From contig NZ_BOOK01000034.1 in NCBI RefSeq assembly GCF_016863195.1, forward strand, positions 85,767 through 149,766: DNA of 64,000 bases. Reading direction: 5' to 3'. The stretch is from Paraplanobispora takensis. Lineage in GTDB: Bacteria; Actinomycetota; Actinomycetes; Streptosporangiales; Streptosporangiaceae. The notes under the pieces were generated by a model. The model saw only the letters and a program-made list of their open reading frames with translations. It was not told the DNA's origin and did not search any database. The translations under genes were made by a program, and so were the position numbers. Of this stretch, positions 10,660 through 18,243 are shown piece by piece (position 1 is the stretch's first letter; each line of letters begins with the position of its first letter).

Positions 10660-11832
10660 TCAGCGCGGGTTCTCCGCCGTCACGTCACGCGGGGTGATGC
10701 GGAAGCCCTGCCAGTGGGTGGGCATGGGGTCGGCGTCCTCGTCGCGGGCGACGTGGTGGTAGCTCACGCCCACCCAGACGACCGGGTCGGTGAGCCGCTC
10801 GCCGTCGACGTAGCGGTCGACGCTCTGCGCGCAGTCGGGGGCGGGGTTGGTGGTGGCCAGGCGCTCGCAGGCGCGGTACTGGCTGACGTAGAGGTCGGCG
10901 CGGGTGAAGGCCTCGTCGTCGGGGCCGCGGTACTCGGCGCTGTCGGAGTTGCCGATCTCCCAGGAGACGCGGTGCCCGTCGGCGTTGAGGGTGCCGGAGT
11001 CGGCCACCCGCCACCAGCGCGTCCGCCGGTTGACGGCCGCGGTCTCCTCGGTGAGCACCTTGCGGCTGAGCGCGCGCCTGGCCGTCCCGGAGCCGGTGAA
11101 GTCGTACTGCTCCACGACGTCGCCGCCCCGGCCGGCGACGTCGAAGTCGAGTCGCCAGAAGACGTTGTGGCTGTGGCTCTGCTCGACGTGCGTGCTGCCC
11201 CGCTTGGTCGGCCAGCCGTACTCGGGCGCGGCGGTGAAGCCGGACAGCGACCCCGTGGCGCCCACCCGCGGAGTGATCGCGCCGTCGTCGGAGAAGGCCC
11301 ACTCGACCAGGTAGGTGTACCAGCCGACCTGGAAGGCGGCGTACACCACGAGCTCGCTGCCCTGCGCCGAGAGGTTCGGCTCACCGGGGCGCGGCTTCAG
11401 GTAGGCGTGGCCGCGCGGCCGTACGCCCACGCAGACGAACTGCTCGCGGCGCTCGCCGCCGGGGCAGTCGGCCTCCTGCAGCACGACGGCGTTCTCGCCG
11501 AGGGTGCCGATGTCGTGGAAGCGGGGCTCGCCGCTGTCGTAGGGCACGTGGATCTGGGCCAGCGCGGTGCTGCGCAGCACGCTGATCGGGGCGCCGCCCA
11601 CCGGGGTGTAGACGACGTCGGCCAGGGTCAGCCCCTCGATGGTGCGCATCTCCCAGCACAGCCGCCAGGCGGCTCCGCCCGGCAGGGTCCGCTCGATCCG
11701 GTACGGCGCGCCGCACGAGGGCGCCTGCGCCGCGGAGGCGTGCGCCCCCGGAGGGACGTGCGCCGCCCCGGTGAGGCCGGCGACGAGCGCGGCGCAGGAG
11801 AGGATCAGCAGGGGGAGCCTCACGGTCACCAT
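10660..11832 (-). CDS. Exported copper amine oxidase catalytic-domain-like protein (diverged)
   Basis: A 390-residue protein with its own signal peptide (about 1-32). It matches the catalytic domain of copper amine oxidases along its length: GLTLADVVYT, VLRSTALAQIHVPY, the cofactor region QVGWYTYLVEWAFSDDGAI, the copper site HSHNVFWRLDFDV, and the end HHVARDEDADPMP. His220, His222 and His360 fit the three Cu ligands. Tyr172 fits the Tyr that becomes topaquinone, but the usual N-Y-(D/E)-Y is W-Y-T-Y, and the segment that carries the catalytic-base Asp seems missing. Activity is therefore doubtful. The start is ATG 11832 or GTG 11829; the latter overlaps the upstream stop as GTGA. The partner gene supplies the missing N-terminal domain. 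Comparison is from memory of the family, not a search. Confidence 0.7.
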   Translation of the reverse strand: MVTVRLPLLILSCAALVAGLTGAAHVPPGAHASAAQAPSCGAPYRIERTLPGGAAWRLCWEMRTIEGLTLADVVYTPVGGAPISVLRSTALAQIHVPYDSGEPRFHDIGTLGENAVVLQEADCPGGERREQFVCVGVRPRGHAYLKPRPGEPNLSAQGSELVVYAAFQVGWYTYLVEWAFSDDGAITPRVGATGSLSGFTAAPEYGWPTKRGSTHVEQSHSHNVFWRLDFDVAGRGGDVVEQYDFTGSGTARRALSRKVLTEETAAVNRRTRWWRVADSGTLNADGHRVSWEIGNSDSAEYRGPDDEAFTRADLYVSQYRACERLATTNPAPDCAQSVDRYVDGERLTDPVVWVGVSYHHVARDEDADPMPTHWQGFRITPRDVTAENPR

Positions 11833-12491
11833 TCCAGGGTCAGGATCTTCTTGGCCGACAGGTCGACGACGGTCCGGGTGGTGTTCAGCCACGTGCCGTC
11901 CGGGAGCCGGACGAGCAGCCGGACGCACCGGTGGGACGCGCAGTCCCGGGCGGCGCGGTCCTCGGGACGCGGGTTGAAGATCAGCGCCCGCAGGCCCAGC
12001 TCGGCGGGGGAGCGCAGCAGCCTGCCCGTCACCCCGGCGTAGGCCGCGCGGACCGCCCGGCCGTGCCGCGGGTCGGCCAGCAGGAGCTCGGCGGCCCTGG
12101 TCTCCTCGCTCCCGGAGGGCGGAGCCTGCACGCCCCTCCCCGCTCTTTCGGCCACGACCCGGCCCGAGCCGAGATCGACGGTGCGCACGATGAGCCGGTT
12201 GGCGCCGTAGTCGTAGATGTAGGCGTCGGCCCGCCGCCGGCCCGCGGCGGCCTTGTCGTCGTCGCGTTCGACGTAGAGGAACTCCACCCGCCCGCTCGTC
12301 ATGCGCGTCCGCAGCGTCGCCGAGGCGACCTTCTCCGCCCGGGTGACCTCCTCACCGGTCAGCGGGTCGCCCGGCAGCGGGGACCGCGCCGGCGCGCCGG
12401 CGGCCTGCAGGTCCTTCCCGCCGCCCAGCAGGAACAACGATCCCGCCAGGGCCGCGGCCCCCGCGATCGCCGCCGTCCGCCCTCGCCCCAT
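11826..12491 (-). CDS. Exported protein resembling N-terminal (N2/N3) region of copper amine oxidase
   Basis: A 221-residue protein with an N-terminal hydrophobic export segment (about 7-25). The mature part starts with PLPGDPLTGEEVTRAEKV, resembling the HPLDPLTxEEI signature of the copper amine oxidase N-terminal domains. It ends with NTTRTVVDLSAKKILTLEW, resembling the VVDLN-x-VL strand just before the catalytic domain. Its stop overlaps the start of the catalytic-like gene, so the two coding parts equal one amine oxidase cut in two, each half with its own signal. RBS AAGGAG lies 5 nt before the ATG. An 11-bp inverted repeat lies just upstream. Function as a complex with the next protein is inference. 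Confidence 0.65.
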   Translation of the reverse strand: MGRGRTAAIAGAAALAGSLFLLGGGKDLQAAGAPARSPLPGDPLTGEEVTRAEKVASATLRTRMTSGRVEFLYVERDDDKAAAGRRRADAYIYDYGANRLIVRTVDLGSGRVVAERAGRGVQAPPSGSEETRAAELLLADPRHGRAVRAAYAGVTGRLLRSPAELGLRALIFNPRPEDRAARDCASHRCVRLLVRLPDGTWLNTTRTVVDLSAKKILTLEW

Positions 12492-12500
12492 GGGCGCTCC

Positions 12501-12534
12501 TTACTCTTCGCTTTCGTTTGTATGCGAAGAGTAA
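12501..12534 (-). promoter_or_regulatory. 11-bp perfect inverted repeat upstream of the split amine oxidase
   Basis: TTACTCTTCGC (12501-12511) and GCGAAGAGTAA (12524-12534) with a 12-nt spacer. It ends immediately before the ribosome site of the gene starting at 12491, so it could be an operator or an mRNA stem-loop controlling translation. It is notably A/T-rich for this genome. Confidence 0.6.
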
Positions 12535-12632
12535 AGCCTTTCGGGCCCATAGGAGGGGAGAACGCCGGTGTTCGCAGGGTGTCGGAGGGATGAGCGGGTC
12601 GGTGCCGGTGTCGGAAGGCGCCCGGCGGGATG

Positions 12633-13943
12633 TCAGTGCTGGAAGGCGGCCAGCGGGATGGGCAGCCAGGACGGGCGGTTGCGCGCCTCGTAGCCCACCT
12701 CGTAGACGGCCTTGGCCAGCTCCAGGGCGCGCAGCAGGACGGCGTCCTCGCCGCGCAGGCGCCCGCCGCCGGCCGAGTAGCCGGCCAGGAACGACGAGCG
12801 GTTCAGCTCGGCCCACTCGGCGGCCTGCGGCAGCAGGTTCTGCGCTTCGGGATGGTCGGCCAGCAGGTGGCGGGCGGCGTAGTCGAACGAGCGGAGCATC
12901 CCGGCCACGTCGCGCAGGGGGGAGTTCAGCGCCCGGCGCTCGGCCAGGGGCTGGCCCGGCTCCCCCTCGAAGTCGAGGATGACCCAGTCCGTCGGAGTGC
13001 GCATGACCTGCCCGAGGTGGTAGTCGCCGTGGACGCGCTGGACGGGGACCTCGTGGGCCACCTCGCAGACCCGCCGGTAGGCCTCCTCGGCCACGTGGGC
13101 GTGCTCGGCGAGCTGGGGGACCTCGGCGACGGTCTGCTCCAGGCGGCGGAGGTACTCCTCCATCAGGCGCCTGACCTCCGGCGGATCCATCACGCCGGTC
13201 GGGAAGGCGTCGGCCAGTTCGTGGTGCACCTCGGCGGTGGCGGTGCCGAGCCGGAAGGACTCGGAGCTGAAGTCGCCGCCCGCGTCGGAGGCCGACTCCT
13301 GGGGCCAGGCGTACAGATCGCGCACGCTCGCCAGGGCCAGGGCCCAGCCGTCGTTGGAGTTGGCCAGGAACTCCTGCGTCATCGCCAGCGTGGTGGGCTC
13401 GCCGTCGAGGTCGGTCTCGATCCAGCCGTACGGCTGCGCGATGTGCGCGGCCTTGCGGGCGGCCAGCGCGTTGACTATCTCCAGCTCCGGGTTGACGCCC
13501 GGGATCAGGCGGCGGAACAGCTTGCAGATGTAGGCGTCGCCGTACACCAGTGAGGTGTTGGACTGCTCGACGCCGAGGACGAGGCTGCGCAGCGAGGTGT
13601 CGATGTGCACGTCGTCCAGGTGGCGGAAGCGGAGCGGGCCGATGTCGCGGCCCTCGGCCATCGCCTCCAGCAGCGTCGTGGTGAGGTCGGCGTCGTGGGC
13701 CGCGTCGTAGAAGCCCGAGCCGATCAGCGCGTGCCGGAACTTGTCGGGCACGTCGTCGGCGCAGCAGCCCAGCAGGATCTGGTAGCGGTCGTGCGTGCCG
13801 GCCTGGTGGACCGAGACGATGAGGTGGCGAAGGCCCCGGGACAGTTCGATGTCGGAGTCGATGTCGAGCTTGTCGATCGGTCGCCCCTTACCGGCGAACC
13901 ACCGCTGATGTGCTATCCAGCCGGTAAGGAGCTCCGTCAGCAT
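12633..13943 (-). CDS. mak: Maltokinase (Pep2/Mak)
   Basis: A 436-residue cytoplasmic kinase that phosphorylates maltose with ATP to maltose-1-phosphate, the donor for GlgE. The kinase-like fold shows the catalytic loop HGDYHLGQVM and the metal-binding ILDFEGEP. The N-terminal cap contains HQRWFAGKGRPI, typical of maltokinases. I chose the ATG at 13943 because AGGAGG lies 7 nt upstream and because it begins 2 nt after the treS stop; a longer in-frame reading would overlap treS. It is translationally linked with treS, whose product feeds it maltose. Confidence 0.93.
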   Translation of the reverse strand: MLTELLTGWIAHQRWFAGKGRPIDKLDIDSDIELSRGLRHLIVSVHQAGTHDRYQILLGCCADDVPDKFRHALIGSGFYDAAHDADLTTTLLEAMAEGRDIGPLRFRHLDDVHIDTSLRSLVLGVEQSNTSLVYGDAYICKLFRRLIPGVNPELEIVNALAARKAAHIAQPYGWIETDLDGEPTTLAMTQEFLANSNDGWALALASVRDLYAWPQESASDAGGDFSSESFRLGTATAEVHHELADAFPTGVMDPPEVRRLMEEYLRRLEQTVAEVPQLAEHAHVAEEAYRRVCEVAHEVPVQRVHGDYHLGQVMRTPTDWVILDFEGEPGQPLAERRALNSPLRDVAGMLRSFDYAARHLLADHPEAQNLLPQAAEWAELNRSSFLAGYSAGGGRLRGEDAVLLRALELAKAVYEVGYEARNRPSWLPIPLAAFQH

Positions 13944-13945
13944 GG

Positions 13946-15649
13946 CTACGCCTCCTGGGTCGCGGGTGGCAGGGTGAACCAATAGAACCCATGCCCAGGA
14001 AGCGTCAAAAGATACGGAAGTTCACCAATCGGAGGAAATGGGACCCCGCCCATGGTCTCCACCGGGACGGATCCTTCGAACCTCCGCAGGTCGAGTTCGA
14101 CCGGCTGCGGGAACCGCGAGAGGTTGTTGACGCAGAGCATGCGGTCCTCGCCGAGTTCGCGCACGTAGGCGAGCACGCTCGGGTTGGAGGAGTTCAGCTC
14201 GGCGTAGGAGCCGAGGCCGAAGACCGGGTGACGCTTGCGGATCTCGATCATCCGCTTGGTCCAGTGCAGCAGGGAGCCGCTGCTCTTCTGCTGCGCCTCC
14301 ACGTTGATCGCCTGGTAGCCGTAGATCGGGTCCATGATGATCGGCAGGTAGAGCCGGCCGGGGTCGCAGTCGGAGAACCCGGCGTTGCGGTCGGGGTTCC
14401 ACTGCATCGGGGTGCGCACGCCGTCGCGGTCGCCGAGCCAGATGTTGTCGCCCATGCCGATCTCATCGCCGTAGTAGAGCACGGGGGAGCCCGGCAGTGA
14501 CAGCAGCAGCGCGGTGAACAGCTCGATCTGGTTGCGGTCGTTCTCCAGCAGCGGGGCCAGGCGGCGCCGGATGCCCACGTTGGCGCGCATCCGGGGATCC
14601 TTGGCGTACTCGGAGTACATGTAGTCGCGCTCGTCGTCGGTCACCATCTCGAGCGTGAGCTCGTCGTGGTTGCGCAGGAAGATGCCCCACTGGCAGTGCT
14701 CGGGGATCTTCGGCGTCTGGGCCATGATCTCCGAGATCGGATAGCGGGACTCCCGGCGCACGGCCATGAAGATGCGCGGCATCAGCGGGAAGTGGAAGGC
14801 CATGTGGCACTCGTCGCCCCCGGTGGCCGGGTCGCCGAAGTACTCCACCACGTCGGCCGGCCACTGGTTGGCCTCGGCCAGCAGCACCCGGTCCGGGTAG
14901 AGGCGGTCCACCTCGGCCCGGACCCGCTTGAGGTACTCGTGCGTCCTGGGCAGGTTCTCGCAGTTGGTGCCCTCCTGCTCGAACAGGTAGGGGATGGCGT
15001 CCATCCGGAACCCGTCGATGCCCAGGTCCAGCCAGAACCGCAGCACCTCCAGCATCGCGTCCTGCACGTCCGGGTTCTCGTAGTTGAGGTCCGGCTGGTG
15101 GTGGAAGAAGCGGTGCCAGTAGTACTGCTGGCGCACCGGGTCGTAGGTCCAGTTGGACGTCTCGGTGTCGATGAAGATGATCCGGGCGTCCTGGTAGCGC
15201 TCGTCGGTGTCGGACCAGACGTAGAAGTCGCCGAAGGGACCCTCCGGGTCGTGCCGGGAGGCCTGGAACCACGGGTGCTGGTCGCTGGTGTGGTTCATCA
15301 CCAGGTCGGCGATGACCCGCATGCCCCGCTTGTGGGCCTCGTCCACCAGCTTCACGAAGTCCCCGAGGTCGCCGAACTCGGGGAGGATCTTCATGAAGTC
15401 CGCGATGTCGTAGCCGCCGTCCCGCAGCGGCGACTCGTACAGCGGCAGCAACCACAGGCAGTCCACGCCCAGCCACTGGAGATAGTCCAGTTTCTGGATG
15501 AGGCCGCGGATGTCCCCGGTGCCGTCCCCGTTGGAGTCGGCGAACCCGCGGATCAGCACCTCGTAGAAGACGGCGCGCTTGAACCAGTACGGATCTCGCG
15601 GCTCTTCCTCGTCGAAGGTGTTCGGGATGGGTTCGGACAGATGGCTCAC
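13946..15649 (-). CDS. treS: Trehalose synthase (maltose alpha-D-glucosyltransferase)
   Basis: A 567-residue GH13 enzyme that interconverts trehalose and maltose. The start is GTG 15649 with GGGAGG just upstream; the protein opens [36 protein letters not shown]. The catalytic Asp lies in [12 protein letters not shown], Glu in LLAEANQWP, and the third Asp in [10 protein letters not shown]. Length fits the stand-alone TreS form, not a TreS-Mak fusion. It sits between glgE (100 bp upstream) and mak (2 bp downstream). The last 100 bp of the gene use noticeably A/T-richer codons. Confidence 0.95.
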   Translation of the reverse strand: MSHLSEPIPNTFDEEEPRDPYWFKRAVFYEVLIRGFADSNGDGTGDIRGLIQKLDYLQWLGVDCLWLLPLYESPLRDGGYDIADFMKILPEFGDLGDFVKLVDEAHKRGMRVIADLVMNHTSDQHPWFQASRHDPEGPFGDFYVWSDTDERYQDARIIFIDTETSNWTYDPVRQQYYWHRFFHHQPDLNYENPDVQDAMLEVLRFWLDLGIDGFRMDAIPYLFEQEGTNCENLPRTHEYLKRVRAEVDRLYPDRVLLAEANQWPADVVEYFGDPATGGDECHMAFHFPLMPRIFMAVRRESRYPISEIMAQTPKIPEHCQWGIFLRNHDELTLEMVTDDERDYMYSEYAKDPRMRANVGIRRRLAPLLENDRNQIELFTALLLSLPGSPVLYYGDEIGMGDNIWLGDRDGVRTPMQWNPDRNAGFSDCDPGRLYLPIIMDPIYGYQAINVEAQQKSSGSLLHWTKRMIEIRKRHPVFGLGSYAELNSSNPSVLAYVRELGEDRMLCVNNLSRFPQPVELDLRRFEGSVPVETMGGVPFPPIGELPYLLTLPGHGFYWFTLPPATQEA

Positions 15650-15749
15650 GCTGCCTCCCTCCCCGACAGCGCTCGCAGACTGCCGTGCTCGGTGGTTCGC
15701 TGACTCACGTAGGACTCCCCGCTGCTCTGCCGGAGTGCGCCCGGCCGTA

Positions 15750-17897
15750 TCACCTGTGGTTGGCCGCTCCGCGCACGGTGAAGACATGCGCGGGGTGGAC
15801 GTGGGGATCGAGACGTACGTAGTTCGACTCCCGCCAGCGGTACGACTCGCCGGACAGTTCGTCGTCCACGACGAACTCGGCTTGCCAGTCGAGGCCGAGG
15901 GCGGGCATGTCGAGGGACACCGTCGCCTCGTGGGTGTGGTGCGGATCGAGATTGACCACTGCCAGAACGACGTCGCCCAGGCCGTGCCGTCGTGAGGCCG
16001 TGTCATGGGAGCCCGCCAGGCGCTTGGAGAAGCAGACCATGTTCGGGTTGTCGACGTTGTGGAACCGTAGATTACGCAATTCCTGGAGTGCCGGGTGGGC
16101 TCTTCGGAACAAATTCAGCCGCGTGATGAACGGCGCCAGGCTGCGTCCCTCTCGCTCCGCTTCGAACCAGTTGCGCGGTTTGTACTGATATTTCTCGCTA
16201 TCAAGGTATTCTTCACTGCCGGGCCGAACCGGGACATTCTCTCCCAATTCATATCCCGCATAAACGCCCCAGGTCGGCGACGTCAGAGCTGCGAGGACCG
16301 CTCTGATGCGGAATGCCGGAATCCCTCCCTGCTGAAGATATTCGTGAAGGATGTCCGGCGTGTTGACGAAAAGGTTCGGCCGCAGGAAGTGCGAGGTCTC
16401 CCGGGAGAGCTCCGTCAAATAGGTCTCGACGTCGTACTTGGAGTTCTTCCACGTGAAGTACGTGTACGACTGGTGGAACCCGACCTTGGCCAGCGCCTGC
16501 ATCATCGCCGGGCGGGTGAAGGCCTCGGACAGGAACAGCACGTCGGGGTCGGTGGAGTGGATGTCGCCCAGCAGGCGCTCCCAGAACGCCACCGGCTTGG
16601 TGTGCGGGTTGTCCACCCGGAAGATCCGCACGCCGTGGTCCATCCACAGCTTCACCACCCGCTTGACCTCGGCGTAGATGCCCTCCGGGTCGTTGTCGAA
16701 GTTGAGCGGGTAGATGTCCTGGTACTTCTTCGGCGGGTTCTCCGCGTAGGCGATCGAGCCGTCGGCGCGGATGTTGAACCACTCCGGGTGCTCCTTGACC
16801 CACGGGTGGTCGGGCGAGCACTGCAGGGCCAGGTCGAGGGCGACCTCCATGCCCAGCTCGCGGGTCTTGGCCACGAAGGCGTCGAAGTCCTCGAAGCTCC
16901 CCAGATCCGGGTGGATCGCGTCGTGCCCGCCCTCCTCCGAGCCGATCGCCCAGGGCGAGCCCGGGTCGTACTGCTCGGGCGTCAGGGTGTTGTTGCGCCC
17001 CTTGCGGAAGCTGTTGCCGATCGGGTGGATCGGCGGCAGGTAGACGACGTCGAAGCCCATCCGCGCCACGGCGGGCAGCCGCTCGGCCGCGGTCCGGAAG
17101 GTCCCGGACTTCGGGGCGACGCCCGGCTCGACGACCGCGCCCTCCGAGCGGGGGAAGAACTCGTACCAGGACCCCACCAGCGCCCGGCGCCGGTGGACCA
17201 CGATCGCGTGCCGGGGCGACTTGGTCACCAGGTCCCGCAGCGGGTGCGCGCGCAGCAGCTGCGCCGTCTCGGGAAGCTGGACCGCCGCGAAACGGGCCCG
17301 CGGGTCGATGGCCTCGTCGCGCAGCTTGGCCGCCACCGACAGCAGCGCCGCGCGGTGCCCGCACGCGTTGCCGTTGCCCCGCGCGCCGTTGCCGTTCTCG
17401 CCGTGACCGTTCCCGCCGGCGTGGGCGGCGGAGGCCTCGGAGCCCTCCGCGCTCTCGGCCTCCTCCTCGTCCGCGGAGCCGTACCTGGCCGTGCAGTCGG
17501 CCACGCGTACGGCCTTGGCCGCGCGCTCGAAGAGCCGGGCGCCCTCCTCGCACATCAGGTCCGCGTCCATGTCCCGCGGGATCTTGATGCCCGCGTCGTG
17601 CATCCAGGTGGCGATGGGATCACTCCACGCCTCGATGCGGAAGTGCCAGGTGCCCTCGGCGGGCAGGGTCACCTCCACACCCCATCGATCAGTTCCGGGG
17701 GCCAGCTCGCGCATGCGGAGCAGCGGCCCGCGCGTGCCGTCCGGGCCGATCAGCACGGCTCCGGCGGCCACCGCGTCGTGCCCCTCGCGGAACACGACGG
17801 CGGTGATCTCGAAGGTCTCACCCGCGGCGGCCTTGGCGGGACGGCGTCCGCACTCGACGGCGGGGTGAATGTCCTGGATAGGGATTCGTCCGATCAT
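15750..17897 (-). CDS. glgE: Alpha-1,4-glucan:maltose-1-phosphate maltosyltransferase
   Basis: A 715-residue GH13 subfamily 3 enzyme that extends alpha-1,4-glucan by maltose units from maltose-1-phosphate. The N-terminal Ig-like domain opens [23 protein letters not shown]. The barrel has the nucleophile Asp in [10 protein letters not shown], the Glu in FLSEAFTRP, and the donor-site [10 protein letters not shown] low-complexity Ala/Gly/Asn/His insertion at about residues 145-180 interrupts an otherwise conserved region. The DNA between about 16040 and 16420, coding for the C-terminal part, is much more A/T-rich than the rest although the protein stays normal. First gene of the glgE-treS-mak set, divergent from glgP. 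Confidence 0.95.
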   Translation of the reverse strand: MIGRIPIQDIHPAVECGRRPAKAAAGETFEITAVVFREGHDAVAAGAVLIGPDGTRGPLLRMRELAPGTDRWGVEVTLPAEGTWHFRIEAWSDPIATWMHDAGIKIPRDMDADLMCEEGARLFERAAKAVRVADCTARYGSADEEEAESAEGSEASAAHAGGNGHGENGNGARGNGNACGHRAALLSVAAKLRDEAIDPRARFAAVQLPETAQLLRAHPLRDLVTKSPRHAIVVHRRRALVGSWYEFFPRSEGAVVEPGVAPKSGTFRTAAERLPAVARMGFDVVYLPPIHPIGNSFRKGRNNTLTPEQYDPGSPWAIGSEEGGHDAIHPDLGSFEDFDAFVAKTRELGMEVALDLALQCSPDHPWVKEHPEWFNIRADGSIAYAENPPKKYQDIYPLNFDNDPEGIYAEVKRVVKLWMDHGVRIFRVDNPHTKPVAFWERLLGDIHSTDPDVLFLSEAFTRPAMMQALAKVGFHQSYTYFTWKNSKYDVETYLTELSRETSHFLRPNLFVNTPDILHEYLQQGGIPAFRIRAVLAALTSPTWGVYAGYELGENVPVRPGSEEYLDSEKYQYKPRNWFEAEREGRSLAPFITRLNLFRRAHPALQELRNLRFHNVDNPNMVCFSKRLAGSHDTASRRHGLGDVVLAVVNLDPHHTHEATVSLDMPALGLDWQAEFVVDDELSGESYRWRESNYVRLDPHVHPAHVFTVRGAANHR

Positions 17898-18243
17898 CGC
17901 GTCTCACGGTAGCGACGGCACACCCGGTACCGTCGGGAGATTTCGGGCAAGAAAGACCCCTTGCTTCTTCAAGCATCCCTTTGAACGTCACCGGGGCAAG
18001 ACGGCGGGGCCGCCCCGGTGCGGACGGCAGGATGCAGGGACGGGCGGCCACAGGTTGGGTTGCCCCAATAGTCGTCTTTCATGCCTGGGATCGGAAGAGT
18101 CGCGAGTCCCGCTCGTCAATCCCGCCGGGACGCGCGGCAGTCACCTCGGCGCGCCGTGTTTGGAGGCAGGTCATAGCGGTGAGGGGGAGACGCGTGAGCA
18201 TTTTGGTCGCCCGCGTGGCGCTGAGTACATAGGGTCTGGCAGC
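17898..18243. promoter_or_regulatory. Divergent glgE/glgP intergenic region (346 bp without a gene)
   Basis: This gap holds the promoters of both glucan operons. The glgP side has a plausible promoter (listed separately). For glgE I see no convincing -35/-10 pair. No small gene is supported. Confidence 0.5.
18203..18231 (+). promoter_or_regulatory. Candidate glgP promoter
   Basis: A TTGGTC -35 element (18203-18208), 17-nt spacer and TACATA -10 element (18226-18231). Transcription would begin around 18238, only a few nucleotides before the GTG at 18244, giving an almost leaderless message; consistent with the weak ribosome site there. Confidence 0.45.

Noticed and set aside
11826..11832. Frameshift error artificially splitting one amine oxidase gene
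   Set aside because: The second protein has its own signal peptide directly after the overlap, which a frameshift within one protein would not produce.
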